Below, piece after piece: positions 26,110-37,345 of a stretch of DNA of 64,000 nt. The number at the start of each line of letters is the position of its first letter. Position 1 is the stretch's first letter. Both the position numbers and the translations under genes were made by a program. Below the pieces are notes generated by a model, which had not been told where the DNA came from, searched no databases, and saw only the letters and a program-made list of their open reading frames with translations. Source of the stretch: Bacillus sp. NP157 (GTDB taxonomy: Bacteria > Pseudomonadota > Gammaproteobacteria > Xanthomonadales > Rhodanobacteraceae); contig CP076546.1 in the NCBI GenBank assembly GCA_018889975.1, positions 1,488,001 through 1,552,000 on the forward strand, read 5' to 3'.

Positions 26110-29100
26110 CGCCCAACGAGCTGACTGCCGCCAGGGCGGTCGACTATGACCCGTTCGCCGGTGCGCCTGTCTCGCACCTCGTGCCGACGACGGAGCCACA
26201 ACGCGAGGTCTGGCTGGCATCCCGGCTGGAGCCGGAAGCCTCGCTGGCGTACAACGAAGCGATTGCGGTCAACCTGAAAGGCTTGCTCGACGTCCCGGCC
26301 CTGGAAGAGGCCCTGCAGGCCATCGTGGATCGCCACGAGGCCCTGCGCTCCACCTTCAGCGGCGACGGCGAAAGCCTGTTCGTCGCCGAGCGCGTCGCCC
26401 TGTCGGTCGGCTTCCACGACCTGGGCCTGCTGGCGCCGTTCGAAAGCGATGCGCGACTGATGGCTGCGTATTCGCGCATCGTCACCACGCCGTTCGATCT
26501 CGAACACGGCCCGCTCCTGCGGGCGGAGCTGTTCCGCCTCGCGCCGGACCGGCACATCCTGACCATCGCCGCGCACCACATCGTGTGCGACGGCTGGTCC
26601 TTCGGCGTGATCGTGCGCGATCTCGCCGCGCTTTACGCGCAACGCACCAGCCAGGGCCCCGGCCCGGCCGACGCGGGCGCGTTTTCGAACTTCGCGTTGG
26701 CCGAGGCCGCGCACGCTGGTTCGGGAGCGGCACGGGAAGACGAACAGTATTGGCTCGCCCGCTTTGCCGGCACGGCGCCCGCACTGGACCTCCCCACCGA
26801 CCGCTCGCGTCCGCGCCGCCGTACGTTCACCTCACGGCGCGAAGACCGCACCCTGGACGCTACCGACGTCGCGACCATCCGCCGGCTCGGCGCCTCCAAC
26901 GGCGCCAGCCTCTACGCCACCCTGCTGGCCGGCTTCGCCATCCTGCTGCGGCGCATCGCCGGCCAGGACGACGTGGTGATCGGCATCCCCACCGCCGGGC
27001 AAGCCGCCGAAGGCCTCGGTACGCTGGTCGGCCACTGCGTGAACGTGCTGCCGTTGCGTGCCCGGATCGAAGACGGCGCCGGCTTTGCCAGCGTGCTCGG
27101 CACCGTGCGCAACGACCTGCTCGATGCCTTCGAGCACCAGCGCTACACCCTCGGTAGCCTGCTGCCGAAGCTATCGATGGCCCGCGATCCCTCGCGCCTG
27201 CCGCTGGTCAGCGTGTTGTTCAACCTCGATGCGGTGCTCGACGAAAGCACCGTCGCCTTCCCGGGCCTGCGCTTCTCCGTCGAAGCCATCCCGCGCGAAT
27301 ACGAGAACTTCGAGCTGTTCATCAACGCGGTGCAGGTCGACGGCGCCCTGCGCCTGGAATGCCAGTACAACGCCGACCTGTTCGAAGGCGCGACGATCCA
27401 GGGCTGGCTGGATGCCTATGCCACCCTGCTGCGCGAAGCCGCGCTCGCGCCGACCGAACCGGTCGTCGCCCTGCCGGTGGTGTCCGATGCGGTGTACCGC
27501 GAACTGGCCGCGCTGCAGCCGGCGCCGACCCCATTCCCGGAGCTACGCCTCGCACACGAATACTTCGAACAGCAGGTCGACCGTGCACCCGAGCGTGCCG
27601 CTGCACGCCACGCCGATCGCTCGCTGACCTACGCCGCGCTGGAATCGCGCGCCAACCGCATCGCCAACAGCCTGCGCGATCGCGGCATTGGCCACGGGGT
27701 GCTCGTCGGCATCTCGCTGGCCCGTGGCCTGGACATGGTGGCGGCCGTGCTCGGCGTCCTGAAATCGGGTGCCGGCTATGTCCCGCTCGATCCCGCCTTC
27801 CCCGCCGACCGCCTCGCCTTCATGGCGGAAGACGCCGCGCTTGCGGCGTTGGTCGTCGATGACGCCAGCCCGCTGACCTTCGCCTTCGATCCGAGTCGCG
27901 TGCTCGCGCTGAACAGCGATGAAGTGGTGCATGCCTCGGTCGATCGCCCCGAGCGCAACCGCAAGGCCGCGACGCCGGATTCCGTGGCGTATGTCATCTT
28001 CACCTCAGGCTCCACCGGCCGGCCGAAGGGCGTGCGCGTGCCGCACCGCGCCGCCGGCAACTTCCTGACCAGCATGCAGCGCGTGCCTGGCATCGCGCCG
28101 GACGACCGGCTCGTCGCCGTCACCACGCTGTCGTTCGACATCGCCTTCATGGAGCTGATGCTGCCGCTGACCAGCGGCGCCGAGATCGTGGTGGCCGGCC
28201 GTGACGACGTCCGCGACGGTGCACAGCTGCGTCGCCTGATCGAAGAATGCGACGCGACGATGATGCAGGCCACGCCTGCCGGCTGGCGCCTGCTGGTCGA
28301 TGCCGGCTGGCATGGCCGCCCGGCCTTCCGCGCGGTGTCCGGTGGCGAGCCGCTGCCGGTCGACCTCGCCGAAGCCCTGCTTGAACGTTGCGGCGAAGTC
28401 TGGAACGGTTACGGCCCGACCGAAACGACCGTGTACTCGACTTACTGGCGGGTCTCCGATCCACGCGAAGGCATCTACATCGGCCGGCCGATCGCCAACA
28501 CCACGGTGCACATCCTCGACGAACAGGGTAACCACTGCCCACTCGGCGTTCCCGGTGAAATCCACATCGGCGGCGCCGGCGTGACGCTCGGCTACCTCGA
28601 CCGTCCCGAGCTCACCGCCGAACGCTTCCTGCCCGATCCGTGGTCCGAATCGCTCGACTCGCGCATGTACAAGACCGGCGACCGCGGCCGCTGGCTCGCC
28701 AACGGCATGCTCGAACACCTCGGCCGACTGGATTTCCAGGTCAAGGTGCGCGGCTACCGGATCGAGCCGGGCGAGATCGAATGCGTGCTGGCCGACGTGC
28801 CCGAAGTGACCCGGGCCGTGGTGATCGCGCGCGAGGATCGTCCCGGCGATGTGCGCCTGGTCGCCTACGTGGTCGCGCGCGACGGCGCCGACCTCGACGA
28901 AGACAGCCTGCGTGGCCGCCTGCGCGCGCGCCTGCCCGATTACATGGTTCCGCAGCACATCATGCTGCTGGACGCGATCCCGCTGCTGCCCAACGGCAAG
29001 ATCGACCGCAAGGCGCTGCCGGCGCCGATGGCGCACTCGATGGCCGAGTCCGGCGAGCGCATCGCTCCGCGCAACGACGACGAGCGTCGCGTCGCCGCCG

Positions 29101-32100
29101 CCATGCAAGCCGTGCTCTGCCTGCCCGACCTCGACGTGCGCGATGACTTCTTCGCGCTCGGCGGCCACTCCCTGCTGGCCGCGCAACTCACCGCACGCCT
29201 GAACCGCGAGTTCGACGTCATGCTGTCGTTCCGCACCCTGTTCGATGCCCCGACGATCGAACAGCTGGCCGCGGCGATCGGTTCGCACGTCGCCAGCGGC
29301 AGCACGCCCGCGGCCGAACCGATCAGCCATCGCGCCGAACAGGACCATGCACCGCTGTCGCTGATGCAGCGGCGCCTGTGGGCGCTGGAGAAGATGCATC
29401 CGGGTCGGGTGACCTACAACGCACCCTCAGCGCACCGCCTGCGCGGGCGGATGGACGAAGCCGCGTTCGAACAGGCCTTCCAGGCGCTGATCCAACGCCA
29501 GCCGAGCATGCGCACGGCGATCCGCGACATGGGCCACGACGTGATGCAGGTCGTCGACGCCCAGCTGCACTATCCGCTGTTCCCCGCCGAAGACCTCAGC
29601 CACCTCGCCCCGGCCGAACGCGACGAGCAGCTGATGGCACGCTTGCGCGAGCTGACCGACACTCCGTTCAACCTGGGCAGCGCCCCGCTGTTCAGTGCAC
29701 GCGTATTCAAGCTCGCCGACGACGAACACGCGATGTTCTTCATGCCGCACCACATCATCTGGGACGGCTGGTCGTTCGACATCTTCTACAACGAGCTTTC
29801 GGCCCTCTACCGAGCCTTCGCCGCTGGCCTGCCCTCGCCGCTCGCGCCTTTGACGGTGACTTACGGTGACTACGCCGAGTGGCATGCGCACTGGCTCGAG
29901 TCGCCCGCCTTCCAGACCCAGCTATCGTTCTGGCGCGAACGCCTTGCCCAGGTCGGCGACGTGCGCGCACTGCCCACCGATTACCCGCGGCGCCCCGGCA
30001 TGTCCGGGTTGGGTCGGACCGAGTGGATCCACGTCTCGCGCGAACAGACCGACGCGATGCACGAGGTCGCCCGCCAGGCCGACGCCACGCTCAACATGAC
30101 CCTGCTCGCGTTGTACTACGCGATGCTGTCCAGCTCGGCCGGCCAGCGCGACCTGGTGGTCGGCACGCCCGTGCGTGCCCGCAACCAGACCGAAGTCGAA
30201 TCGGTCATGGGTTACTTCAACAACCTGCTGCCGCTGCACGTGCATGTCGACCCGGGCCTGTCGTTCCTGGAGTTCGTCCGCCACGTAAAGCGCACCGCGA
30301 TCGATGCCTTCGGCTGCCCGGACGTGCCGCTGGAATACCTGCAGCGCGAGCTGAAGGTCGGCCATGGCGCGGGCGCCACGCTCTACCAGGCCCTGTTCTC
30401 GTTCCAGGACGCCCGCCAGCGCGCGGTCGACTGGGGCGGCCTGGACCACGAGCAGATCCTGCTGTTCCAGAGCGGCGCGACCGAAGACCTGGGCATGTGG
30501 TTCCTCGAAGGCCACAAGGGCATGGTCGGCGGCGTGACCTACAACGCCGACCTGCTGCAGGCCGGCACGGCGCGGCTGATGCGCGAACGCTACCTCGACA
30601 TGATGCAGCTGGTGGCGACCAACCCGTCGGTATCGGTCGGCCAGCTGACCGCGGCCAGCGCGCTCGAGCGCGAACGCATCCGCGGCTGGAACGTCGGCTG
30701 CGGCGGCGCGGCGCTCCCGGCCGACCTGTTCGCCATGGTCGACGCACAGGCCCGGCTGACCCCGGAAACCACGGCGATCCACCACGGCGTGCGCCGGATC
30801 AGCTACGCCCGCCTGGTCGGCCACGCCGTACGCATGGCCTCGCTGTTACGCGACCGTGGCGCGGTGAACGGCTCGGTCGTCGGCCTCTGCATCGAACCCG
30901 GCTTCGACCGCATCGCCGGCCTGCTCGCGATCAGCCTGGCCGGCGGCACCGCGTTGCTGCTCGACCGAGCGGATCCGTCGGCGCGGCTGCGCGACATCGT
31001 CACCGACGGCCGGATGACCGTGCTGATCGGCGATGCCGCGCTCGAAGCCTCGCTGGACTGGCCGCGCGCCTGCGCCTTGTGGCTCGACGCCGACCACACC
31101 GAGATCGAAGGCACCATCGGCGACGCGTCGACCTTCGACAACCGCGCCTGCGCCGACTCACCCGCCATCGCCTTCCATGCACCCGGTGCGGATGGTCGTG
31201 CGCACGGTGCCTCGCTCTCGCACGCCGCGGTCGCCGGCATGGTTCGTGGCCTTGCAGACGCGTTGCTCATCGACGCCGGCCAGTGCATCGGCGGCGATGC
31301 CCTGCCGGCCGATCCGATGTCGGTGATCGAACCCTTGCTTGCCCTGTCCTGCGGCGCGACGTGGTCCCTGCAGGAGCCCGCCGCCCTCGCCCGCGGCGAA
31401 CTCGGCGACCTGGACTGCTTCATCGCCACGCCGGAAACCTGGAACACCCTGTTCGCCCAGGGCTGGGATGGCGACGGCCAGCTGCGCGCCGGCATGCTCG
31501 GCGGCACGCCCACCCAGGAAACGGCCACGCGGATCGCCGATGCGACCGCTGGCCTGTGGACCCTGTTCGGTGACGCGCTGTCCGCGCCCGCGGCAACCTG
31601 CGGCCGGGTCGAACGCGCCGCCGATGCGCTGCACGAAGGCCGCCCGATCGGCAGCAACGATGTGTGGATCCTCGACGGCGACGGCGAGCCCTGCCCGATC
31701 GGTGCCACCGGCGAGATCGCCATGGCCGGACTGTCGCTGTCGCTGCCGTTCGGCACGCGGGCCAGCGCCAACCGCCAGCCCGGCGACGACCGCCTGGTCC
31801 GCACCGGTTACCGCGGCCGCTGGCTGGCCGACGGCCAGGTCCAGGCCCTCGACCGTGCCGACCGGCGCATCCGCCGGCATGGGCTGGACGTGGAGCCGGC
31901 GGCGATCGAAGCCGTGCTGCTCACCCAGACCGGCATCGTCCGCGCCCTCGCCGTGCCACGCACCAATGGCCTGGGCGAACAGCGCATCGATGCCTACGCA
32001 CTAACCGCACCCGGCTTCCAGTCCGACGTGGAAAGCCTGCGCGCGGCGCTCGCGGCACAGCTGCCGGCATGGTCGATGCCATCGAACCTGATGTTGCTCG

Positions 32101-32483
32101 ATGCGATGCCGCTGCTGGCCACTGGTGAACCCGATATCGATGCCCTGCCCTTGCCGGGTGAAGGGGCCGATGCGCACGTCGCCGAAGGCCACGGCACCGA
32201 GCCGTCCACCGAAAGCGAGCGGCTGCTGGCCAGCGTGTGGCACGAACTGCTCGGCCTGGCACGCGTACGCACCAGCGACAACTTCTTCGACGTGGGCGGC
32301 CATTCGCTGCTCGCCGTGGACATGGCGCAGCGCGTGCAGAAGCTGACCGGCGTGCAGATGAACCTGCTCGACATCGCCAACGGCACGCTGGGCACGCTCG
32401 CCGCCGACCTGGCGGTGGCAAGGCCCGCGTCGCCACCACCGGAGAAACGTGGGTTGTTCGGCCGCTTGTTCGGTCGCGCCTGA
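26106..32483 (+). CDS. NRPS, C-A-T-C-A*-T with a degenerate second A domain (2125 aa)
   Basis: The ATG at 26106 overlaps the previous stop (ATGA), so the two giant proteins are translationally coupled. Order: C domain (~25-460; HHIVCDG near 158); A domain (~485-975; [11 protein letters not shown] near 633, [26 protein letters not shown]); T domain ([10 protein letters not shown] near 1017); second C domain (~1080-1510; HHIIWDG near 1215); a second A-like domain (~1535-2015); T domain ([10 protein letters not shown] near 2060). The second A-like domain has lost its active motifs: [14 protein letters not shown] replaces the phosphate loop, WTLFGDAL replaces NxYGPTE, RTGY replaces TGD, and [11 protein letters not shown] replaces the NGK catalytic lysine. 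It probably cannot adenylate, so the last carrier may be loaded by another A domain or left empty. There is no thioesterase or reductase; the C-terminus is basic ([10 protein letters not shown]). Confidence 0.93.
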   Translation: MTPNELTAARAVDYDPFAGAPVSHLVPTTEPQREVWLASRLEPEASLAYNEAIAVNLKGLLDVPALEEALQAIVDRHEALRSTFSGDGESLFVAERVALSVGFHDLGLLAPFESDARLMAAYSRIVTTPFDLEHGPLLRAELFRLAPDRHILTIAAHHIVCDGWSFGVIVRDLAALYAQRTSQGPGPADAGAFSNFALAEAAHAGSGAAREDEQYWLARFAGTAPALDLPTDRSRPRRRTFTSRREDRTLDATDVATIRRLGASNGASLYATLLAGFAILLRRIAGQDDVVIGIPTAGQAAEGLGTLVGHCVNVLPLRARIEDGAGFASVLGTVRNDLLDAFEHQRYTLGSLLPKLSMARDPSRLPLVSVLFNLDAVLDESTVAFPGLRFSVEAIPREYENFELFINAVQVDGALRLECQYNADLFEGATIQGWLDAYATLLREAALAPTEPVVALPVVSDAVYRELAALQPAPTPFPELRLAHEYFEQQVDRAPERAAARHADRSLTYAALESRANRIANSLRDRGIGHGVLVGISLARGLDMVAAVLGVLKSGAGYVPLDPAFPADRLAFMAEDAALAALVVDDASPLTFAFDPSRVLALNSDEVVHASVDRPERNRKAATPDSVAYVIFTSGSTGRPKGVRVPHRAAGNFLTSMQRVPGIAPDDRLVAVTTLSFDIAFMELMLPLTSGAEIVVAGRDDVRDGAQLRRLIEECDATMMQATPAGWRLLVDAGWHGRPAFRAVSGGEPLPVDLAEALLERCGEVWNGYGPTETTVYSTYWRVSDPREGIYIGRPIANTTVHILDEQGNHCPLGVPGEIHIGGAGVTLGYLDRPELTAERFLPDPWSESLDSRMYKTGDRGRWLANGMLEHLGRLDFQVKVRGYRIEPGEIECVLADVPEVTRAVVIAREDRPGDVRLVAYVVARDGADLDEDSLRGRLRARLPDYMVPQHIMLLDAIPLLPNGKIDRKALPAPMAHSMAESGERIAPRNDDERRVAAAMQAVLCLPDLDVRDDFFALGGHSLLAAQLTARLNREFDVMLSFRTLFDAPTIEQLAAAIGSHVASGSTPAAEPISHRAEQDHAPLSLMQRRLWALEKMHPGRVTYNAPSAHRLRGRMDEAAFEQAFQALIQRQPSMRTAIRDMGHDVMQVVDAQLHYPLFPAEDLSHLAPAERDEQLMARLRELTDTPFNLGSAPLFSARVFKLADDEHAMFFMPHHIIWDGWSFDIFYNELSALYRAFAAGLPSPLAPLTVTYGDYAEWHAHWLESPAFQTQLSFWRERLAQVGDVRALPTDYPRRPGMSGLGRTEWIHVSREQTDAMHEVARQADATLNMTLLALYYAMLSSSAGQRDLVVGTPVRARNQTEVESVMGYFNNLLPLHVHVDPGLSFLEFVRHVKRTAIDAFGCPDVPLEYLQRELKVGHGAGATLYQALFSFQDARQRAVDWGGLDHEQILLFQSGATEDLGMWFLEGHKGMVGGVTYNADLLQAGTARLMRERYLDMMQLVATNPSVSVGQLTAASALERERIRGWNVGCGGAALPADLFAMVDAQARLTPETTAIHHGVRRISYARLVGHAVRMASLLRDRGAVNGSVVGLCIEPGFDRIAGLLAISLAGGTALLLDRADPSARLRDIVTDGRMTVLIGDAALEASLDWPRACALWLDADHTEIEGTIGDASTFDNRACADSPAIAFHAPGADGRAHGASLSHAAVAGMVRGLADALLIDAGQCIGGDALPADPMSVIEPLLALSCGATWSLQEPAALARGELGDLDCFIATPETWNTLFAQGWDGDGQLRAGMLGGTPTQETATRIADATAGLWTLFGDALSAPAATCGRVERAADALHEGRPIGSNDVWILDGDGEPCPIGATGEIAMAGLSLSLPFGTRASANRQPGDDRLVRTGYRGRWLADGQVQALDRADRRIRRHGLDVEPAAIEAVLLTQTGIVRALAVPRTNGLGEQRIDAYALTAPGFQSDVESLRAALAAQLPAWSMPSNLMLLDAMPLLATGEPDIDALPLPGEGADAHVAEGHGTEPSTESERLLASVWHELLGLARVRTSDNFFDVGGHSLLAVDMAQRVQKLTGVQMNLLDIANGTLGTLAADLAVARPASPPPEKRGLFGRLFGRA

Positions 32484-32512
32484 GCCACGACGTCGAAAGG
32501 GGGGGAGACGTC

Positions 32513-33643
32513 ATGACACACATCGCATGGTTTGCCTGCTGGGGATCGGCCCTGCTGCTGGTCCACATGTTCGCCGGCTATCCCGCACTGATGTGGCTGG
32601 GGGCGCGCATGCGCCCGCGGCCCGTGCAGCGCAAGGCGTGGCTGCCCACCGTGAGCATCGTGGTCGCGGTGCACGACGGCGAGCGTTACGTGCGCGCGAA
32701 GCTGGCCAACCTGCAGGGGCTGGATTACCCGCCCGAGCTGATCGACATCGTGCTCGCCTGCGATGGCTGCCACGACCACAGCGTGTCGATCGCCCGTCGT
32801 TGCAACGATGCGCGGGTGACCGTGCTCGACTTCCCCAACCGGCGCGGCAAGGCCGCCTGCCTCAACGACGCCGTCGCGCTGACCCGCGGCGAAGTGCTGC
32901 TGATGACGGACATCCGCCAGCGCCTGTCGCCCAGCGCACTGAAGGAGCTGGTCGCCAACCTCGCCGATCCGGAGGTGGGTGCGGTCGGTGGCGAGCTGCA
33001 CATGGAAAACGTCCGCACGGGCTTCGCCCAGGGCGTGGACTTCTACTGGCGCTACGAAAAGATGATCCGCCATGCGGAGAGTGAAACCGGCTCGACGGTG
33101 GGCGTCAGTGGCGCGCTCTATGCGATGCGCCGGTCGCTGTTCCAGCCGCTGCCCGCGGGCACCGTGCTGGACGACGTGCTGGTGCCGATGCGCGTCGCGG
33201 CGCAGGGCAAGCGCGTGGTGTTCGAACCGCGCGCCATGGCCTGGGACCAGCCGTCGCAGGAGCCGGAGGCCGAACGCCGGCGCAAGATCCGCACCCTGGC
33301 CGGCAACTTCCAGCTGATCCAGCTGGCGCCGTGGCTGTTGTTGCCCACGCGCAATCCGCTCTGGTTCCGCTTCGTCAGCCACAAGATGCTGCGGCTGCTC
33401 GCACCGTGGCTGATCGTCGCGCTGACCCTCAGCACCGGCTTCCTGTTCAATCGCCACCCGCTGTATGCGCTGGCCTTCTGCGGACTGGGCGCCGGCGCCC
33501 TGCTGGTCGGCCTCGCCCGCCTGCGCCCGCGACTGGGCCGCTGGTTGCCGGCGCGCATCGCCGTCGCCTTCTTCTACCTCAACCTTTTCGCGGCACAGGC
33601 ACTGCTTGCCTTCGCCCGTAATCGCAGGCTGCACCTATGGTGA
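32513..33643 (+). CDS. Membrane glycosyltransferase, family 2
   Basis: 376 residues from the ATG at 32513, after a G-rich ribosome site (GGGGGAGACGTC). One N-terminal membrane helix precedes the GT-A domain (WLPTVSIVVAVHDGERYV near 45). Further features are CDGCHDHS, NRRGKAACLNDAV and LLMTDIRQRLS, where the usual DxD is replaced by TDIRQ. Two to three C-terminal membrane helices follow. The topology resembles PgaC/IcaA-type processive or EPS transferases that use a nucleotide sugar at the inner membrane. It follows the NRPS by 29 bp and overlaps the next gene, so it opens the sugar half of the operon. Confidence 0.87.
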   Translation: MTHIAWFACWGSALLLVHMFAGYPALMWLGARMRPRPVQRKAWLPTVSIVVAVHDGERYVRAKLANLQGLDYPPELIDIVLACDGCHDHSVSIARRCNDARVTVLDFPNRRGKAACLNDAVALTRGEVLLMTDIRQRLSPSALKELVANLADPEVGAVGGELHMENVRTGFAQGVDFYWRYEKMIRHAESETGSTVGVSGALYAMRRSLFQPLPAGTVLDDVLVPMRVAAQGKRVVFEPRAMAWDQPSQEPEAERRRKIRTLAGNFQLIQLAPWLLLPTRNPLWFRFVSHKMLRLLAPWLIVALTLSTGFLFNRHPLYALAFCGLGAGALLVGLARLRPRLGRWLPARIAVAFFYLNLFAAQALLAFARNRRLHLW

Positions 33644-34746
33644 TCGATATGAACCAACGTGGCGCCCCAGGCATTCGTGGCCGGCTCGGCGAGCTGTGCT
33701 ATTCCAGCGGCCTGCTGCATTCCCTGCAGCGGGTGCGGGCGTGGTGGCAGCGCGACCTGCGCATCCTCGCCTACCACCGCGTGATGCCGTTGCCGGACCC
33801 GGATACCTACGAGTTCGACATGGAGCTGATCAGCACGCCGCCGGACGAGTTCCGCGACCAGATGCGCAGGCTGAAGCGCTACTTCCGGCCGATGCGGCTG
33901 ACCGACGTGGTCGCTGCGCTCGACGCCGGCGAAGCCCTGCCGCCCGACACGGTGGCGGTGACCTTCGACGACGGCTACGACGACAACTATCGGATCGCCG
34001 CGCCGATCCTCGACGAGGTCGGCGTGCCGGCCACGTTCTTCGTCTCCACCGGGCATATCGACAGCGGCCGGCCGTATTCCTACGACTGGCTGGTGCACAT
34101 GATCCTGGTGACGCGTGCGCCGCGGTTGCTCTTGCCCGAACTGGGCATCGACATCGCGCTGCCCGCCGAACGCGCCCTGCGCCGGCGCATCGCGGGCAAC
34201 GTGCTGCTGCGCATGAAGTGGCTGGACGCCCACGGCCAGAGCGCGATGACCGAGCGCCTGGAAGTGGAATGGAACATGCCGTCCGCCGGCGCCCGCCCGA
34301 TCGACTGCCGCCCGATGACCTGGGACCAGGCCCGCGAGATGGAATCGGCGGGCATGGAGTTCGGCTCGCATGGCGTGCACCACCGGATGCTCGCCCGCCT
34401 TCCACTCGCCGACATGGAAGCGGAGATCCTCGAGTCCAAGCGCACGCTCGACCGTGAGCTGCGCAATCCGGCACTGCTGATGTCCTACCCGGTCGGCGGC
34501 GACCGCGCCTACAACGAGGCGGTGATCGCCGCGACGCGCAACGCCGGCTTCCAGCTTGCCTGCAGCTACGTGTGCGGGACCAATCCCGAGCCCTCGGTCA
34601 ACCGTTATTCGCTGTACCGGCTGCCGGTGGAAGCGAACATGGGCCCGGGCTGGTTCGCCGCCATGCTGGCCCTGCCACGCCTGATGAGCTACCCCACCGC
34701 GGCCCACGAAGCACAGGGACCGCAGGAGCAGGCATGTTCCCCCTGA
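33637..34746 (+). CDS. Polysaccharide deacetylase-family protein (NodB fold)
   Basis: 369 residues; its start overlaps the end of the glycosyltransferase by 7 bp, with an alternative ATG at 33649. The NodB motif 1 is TFDDGYDDN near residue 110, and the metal-binding motif is SHGVHHRML near 247, giving the D-H-H triad of carbohydrate esterase family 4. No signal peptide is seen; the N-terminus carries a basic LRILAYHRV segment usual in EPS-linked deacetylases. Likely role: removing acetyl groups from amino sugars or their precursors during EPS maturation. A second, shorter NodB protein lies at 39626. Confidence 0.88.
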   Translation: MVIDMNQRGAPGIRGRLGELCYSSGLLHSLQRVRAWWQRDLRILAYHRVMPLPDPDTYEFDMELISTPPDEFRDQMRRLKRYFRPMRLTDVVAALDAGEALPPDTVAVTFDDGYDDNYRIAAPILDEVGVPATFFVSTGHIDSGRPYSYDWLVHMILVTRAPRLLLPELGIDIALPAERALRRRIAGNVLLRMKWLDAHGQSAMTERLEVEWNMPSAGARPIDCRPMTWDQAREMESAGMEFGSHGVHHRMLARLPLADMEAEILESKRTLDRELRNPALLMSYPVGGDRAYNEAVIAATRNAGFQLACSYVCGTNPEPSVNRYSLYRLPVEANMGPGWFAAMLALPRLMSYPTAAHEAQGPQEQACSP

Positions 34747-35993
34747 TCCTCCTGTACGTCGTCCTCACGATCATCCGGCCGCAGGATTACATCCCCGGCC
34801 TGGATACCGTGCCGATCCTCCCGGCCGTGCTCGGCCTCGCCTTCCTGGCCTGGCTGCCGTCGCGGGAGAAAACCTTCGCCGCGCCGCAGTTCGTGATCCT
34901 GCCGGCCTTCCTTGCCGTGCTGATGGTCTCGCAGGTGGCCAACGGCTGGACCGGCGGCGCCCTCGACGAACTGGCCCACTTCGGCCCGGTGGTGATCGCC
35001 TTCTTCATCCTCGGCGCCGCCTGCACCACCCAGCGGCGCGTGCGCGTGGCCATGGCGGTGATGGTGGCCTGTGCCGTCGTGCTGGCCCTGCACGGCGTCG
35101 AGCAGGCCAAGACCGGCATGGGCTGGACCGGCATCCCGATCGGCGAAGGCAACCGCATCCAGTACGTGGGCATCTTCAACGATCCCAACGACCTTGGCCT
35201 GCTGTTCGCCGCCACCCTGCCGATGGCGATGTTCCTCGGCCGCCGCGGCGCCCCGGGACGCTGGCTGTGGCTCAGCGGCGCCCTGCTGCTGGTCTACGGC
35301 ACCTACCTGACCAACTCGCGCGGCGCCATGCTGGCGGTGCTGGTCGTAGCCGGCTGCTACATCTGGTACCGCAAGGGCATCGCCGTGGCCGGCGTGCTCG
35401 GCGTGATCGGCCTGGCCGCCATGAAGCTGCTTTCTTCGCGCATGGACGAGCTGGACGCCGGCGAGGAGTCGGCCGCCGGCCGTGTCGACGCCTGGTACGC
35501 GGGCCTGGAAATGTTCCGCGACAGCCCGCTGTTTGGCGTGGGCCCGGGCAATTTCACCGAGTACAACGAGCTCACCGCGCATAACTCGTTCGTCCTGGTG
35601 CTGGCCGAGACCGGCTTCGCGGGCTTCGTCCTCTGGCTCGCCTTTGTAGGCTATGGCTTCTGGATGATGTTGACGATCGTCCGGCATCCGCATACTGCCG
35701 ACAACGATACGGGGCGCGAGGCGGAATGGGCGATGGAACGGCAACTGGCCCTGACCCTGCTGCTTTCGCTCTGTGGCCTGTTCGCCGCGGCGTTTTTCCT
35801 CAGCCGCAGCTACATGGTGGTGCTGTACCTGATCGCCGCCATGGTCGCCGGCCACTACGTCGGCGCCAAACAGCGCTGGCCCGAACTGCGCGCCTTCCAC
35901 CTGTCCACGGATGGCTGGCGTTGGGTACCGGCGGCGTTCTGCAGCGTCGCCGGCCTGTTCGTGCTGGTTGCCGTCCTGCTGCGCACCCAATGA
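34734..35993 (+). CDS. O-antigen ligase/polymerase-like membrane protein
   Basis: 419 residues from the ATG at 34734, 13 bp inside the preceding gene. About ten to twelve hydrophobic segments span the length. The large periplasmic loop holds the pattern GVGPGNF ... AHNSFVLVLAETGF, which is the hallmark of the Wzy/WaaL C-terminal region, and an earlier IFNDPNDLGL segment is also typical. The start MFPLILLYVVLTIIRPQDY suggests the exosortase-A-associated ligase group (TIGR03097) as I recall it. Likely role: polymerising or ligating the lipid-linked EPS unit at the periplasmic face. Confidence 0.9.
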   Translation: MFPLILLYVVLTIIRPQDYIPGLDTVPILPAVLGLAFLAWLPSREKTFAAPQFVILPAFLAVLMVSQVANGWTGGALDELAHFGPVVIAFFILGAACTTQRRVRVAMAVMVACAVVLALHGVEQAKTGMGWTGIPIGEGNRIQYVGIFNDPNDLGLLFAATLPMAMFLGRRGAPGRWLWLSGALLLVYGTYLTNSRGAMLAVLVVAGCYIWYRKGIAVAGVLGVIGLAAMKLLSSRMDELDAGEESAAGRVDAWYAGLEMFRDSPLFGVGPGNFTEYNELTAHNSFVLVLAETGFAGFVLWLAFVGYGFWMMLTIVRHPHTADNDTGREAEWAMERQLALTLLLSLCGLFAAAFFLSRSYMVVLYLIAAMVAGHYVGAKQRWPELRAFHLSTDGWRWVPAAFCSVAGLFVLVAVLLRTQ

Positions 35994-37345
35994 GCCTCTA
36001 CGCGCCCCTGCTGCGCAACGTGCTTTGGCCGGCCTACGAAGGTGGGCTGCGCCGGCGCGACACCCCACGTTACCTGCGTGAGTACGCACGCACGCAGTGG
36101 CTGTCCGCCGACGAGATCGCCCAGCTCCAGTTCAAGCGCGTCAAGCGCCTGCTCGACTGGTGCCAGCGGGAAGTGCCGTTCTACCGCGACCGCTGGGCGG
36201 CGATGGGCCTGTCACCGGCCGATATCCGCGAGCCGTCCGACATCGCCCTGCTGCCCCTGCTGACCAAGGCCGACATCCGCCAGCACGCCGAGGCGCTGAA
36301 GGCGACGTCGCTGAAAGACAGCCTGGCCTACAAGGCGACCGGCGGTTCGACGGGTGAACCGCTGCGCTTCGGTTACACCCGGGAAAGCAACGATCGCCGT
36401 GTGGCGGTGATGTGGCGCGGCTACGGCTGGGCCGGCTCGCGCATGGGCCGGCGGACGCTGTTCCTGTGGGGCGGTGCCGTGGGCGAGCCGACCGCGGCGC
36501 ATCGGTTCAAGGATCGCGTCTACAACGCGGTGTTCGCGCGCAAGCTGCTCAACAGCTTCGCGATGACCGAAGGCAACCTGGCTTCCTACGCCGATGCGAT
36601 CGACCGCTACCGCCCGGAAGTGATCGTCGCCTACGTTGGCCCGCTGGTTCGCCTCGCCCAGTACCTGCTGGCCGAGGGCCGTCGCGTGGCTCGCCCCGTA
36701 TCGATCATCGGCGCCGCCGAAGCCCTGCATCCGTTCCAGCGCGAACTGATCGAGAAGGCCTTCGGCGCGCCGGCCTTCAACACGTATGGATGCCGCGAGT
36801 TCATGCTGATCGCGTCCGAATGCGAACACCGCGACGGCCTGCACGTGAACGCCGACCACCTGCTGGTCGAGACGCTCGGCGTCGATGGCCAGCCGACCCA
36901 CAAGGGCAGCGGCGAAGTGGCCATCACCGACCTGTCCAACCGCGGCATGCCGTTCATCCGTTACGTCAACGGCGACATGGCCACGCACGGCCACGGCCGC
37001 TGCGCCTGTGGCCGCGGCCTGCCGCTGCTGGCCAGCGTCGACGGCCGCAAGCTCGACGCGATCCGCACGCCGGCCGGCCACGTGCTGCCCGGCGAGTTCT
37101 TCCCGCACATGCTGAAGGACGTGCCCGGGCTGGCTCGCTTCCAGCTCGTGCAGAAAGAACTGGACCGGCTCGACCTGTCGATCGTCCGCGGCGAAGGCTT
37201 CGACGACGCGTCGCTTGCCTACATCCAGCGCGAAGTTTCCAAGGTACTCGGCGACAGTGCACGACTGCACTGCCACTTCGTCGACGACATCCCCCTCACC
37301 CGGAGCGGCAAGCTCCGCGTCACCGTCTCGGAGCTGTCGTCGTGA
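35990..37345 (+). CDS. CapK/phenylacetate-CoA-ligase-like adenylate-forming enzyme
   Basis: 451 residues; the ATG overlaps the previous stop (ATGA). The adenylate-forming P-loop is KATGGSTGEPLRF near residue 115. Later features are NTYGCREF (the YGxxE-like position), RYVNGDMA (near the TGD position) and CxCGRGLPLL, which fits the PaaK/CapK group. These enzymes activate a carboxylic acid as acyl-AMP; in capsule and EPS loci they are thought to prepare acyl or amino-acyl decorations. With an NRPS-PKS in the same locus, this could be the enzyme linking its product to sugar or another carrier, but that is inference. Confidence 0.85.
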   Translation: MSLYAPLLRNVLWPAYEGGLRRRDTPRYLREYARTQWLSADEIAQLQFKRVKRLLDWCQREVPFYRDRWAAMGLSPADIREPSDIALLPLLTKADIRQHAEALKATSLKDSLAYKATGGSTGEPLRFGYTRESNDRRVAVMWRGYGWAGSRMGRRTLFLWGGAVGEPTAAHRFKDRVYNAVFARKLLNSFAMTEGNLASYADAIDRYRPEVIVAYVGPLVRLAQYLLAEGRRVARPVSIIGAAEALHPFQRELIEKAFGAPAFNTYGCREFMLIASECEHRDGLHVNADHLLVETLGVDGQPTHKGSGEVAITDLSNRGMPFIRYVNGDMATHGHGRCACGRGLPLLASVDGRKLDAIRTPAGHVLPGEFFPHMLKDVPGLARFQLVQKELDRLDLSIVRGEGFDDASLAYIQREVSKVLGDSARLHCHFVDDIPLTRSGKLRVTVSELSS

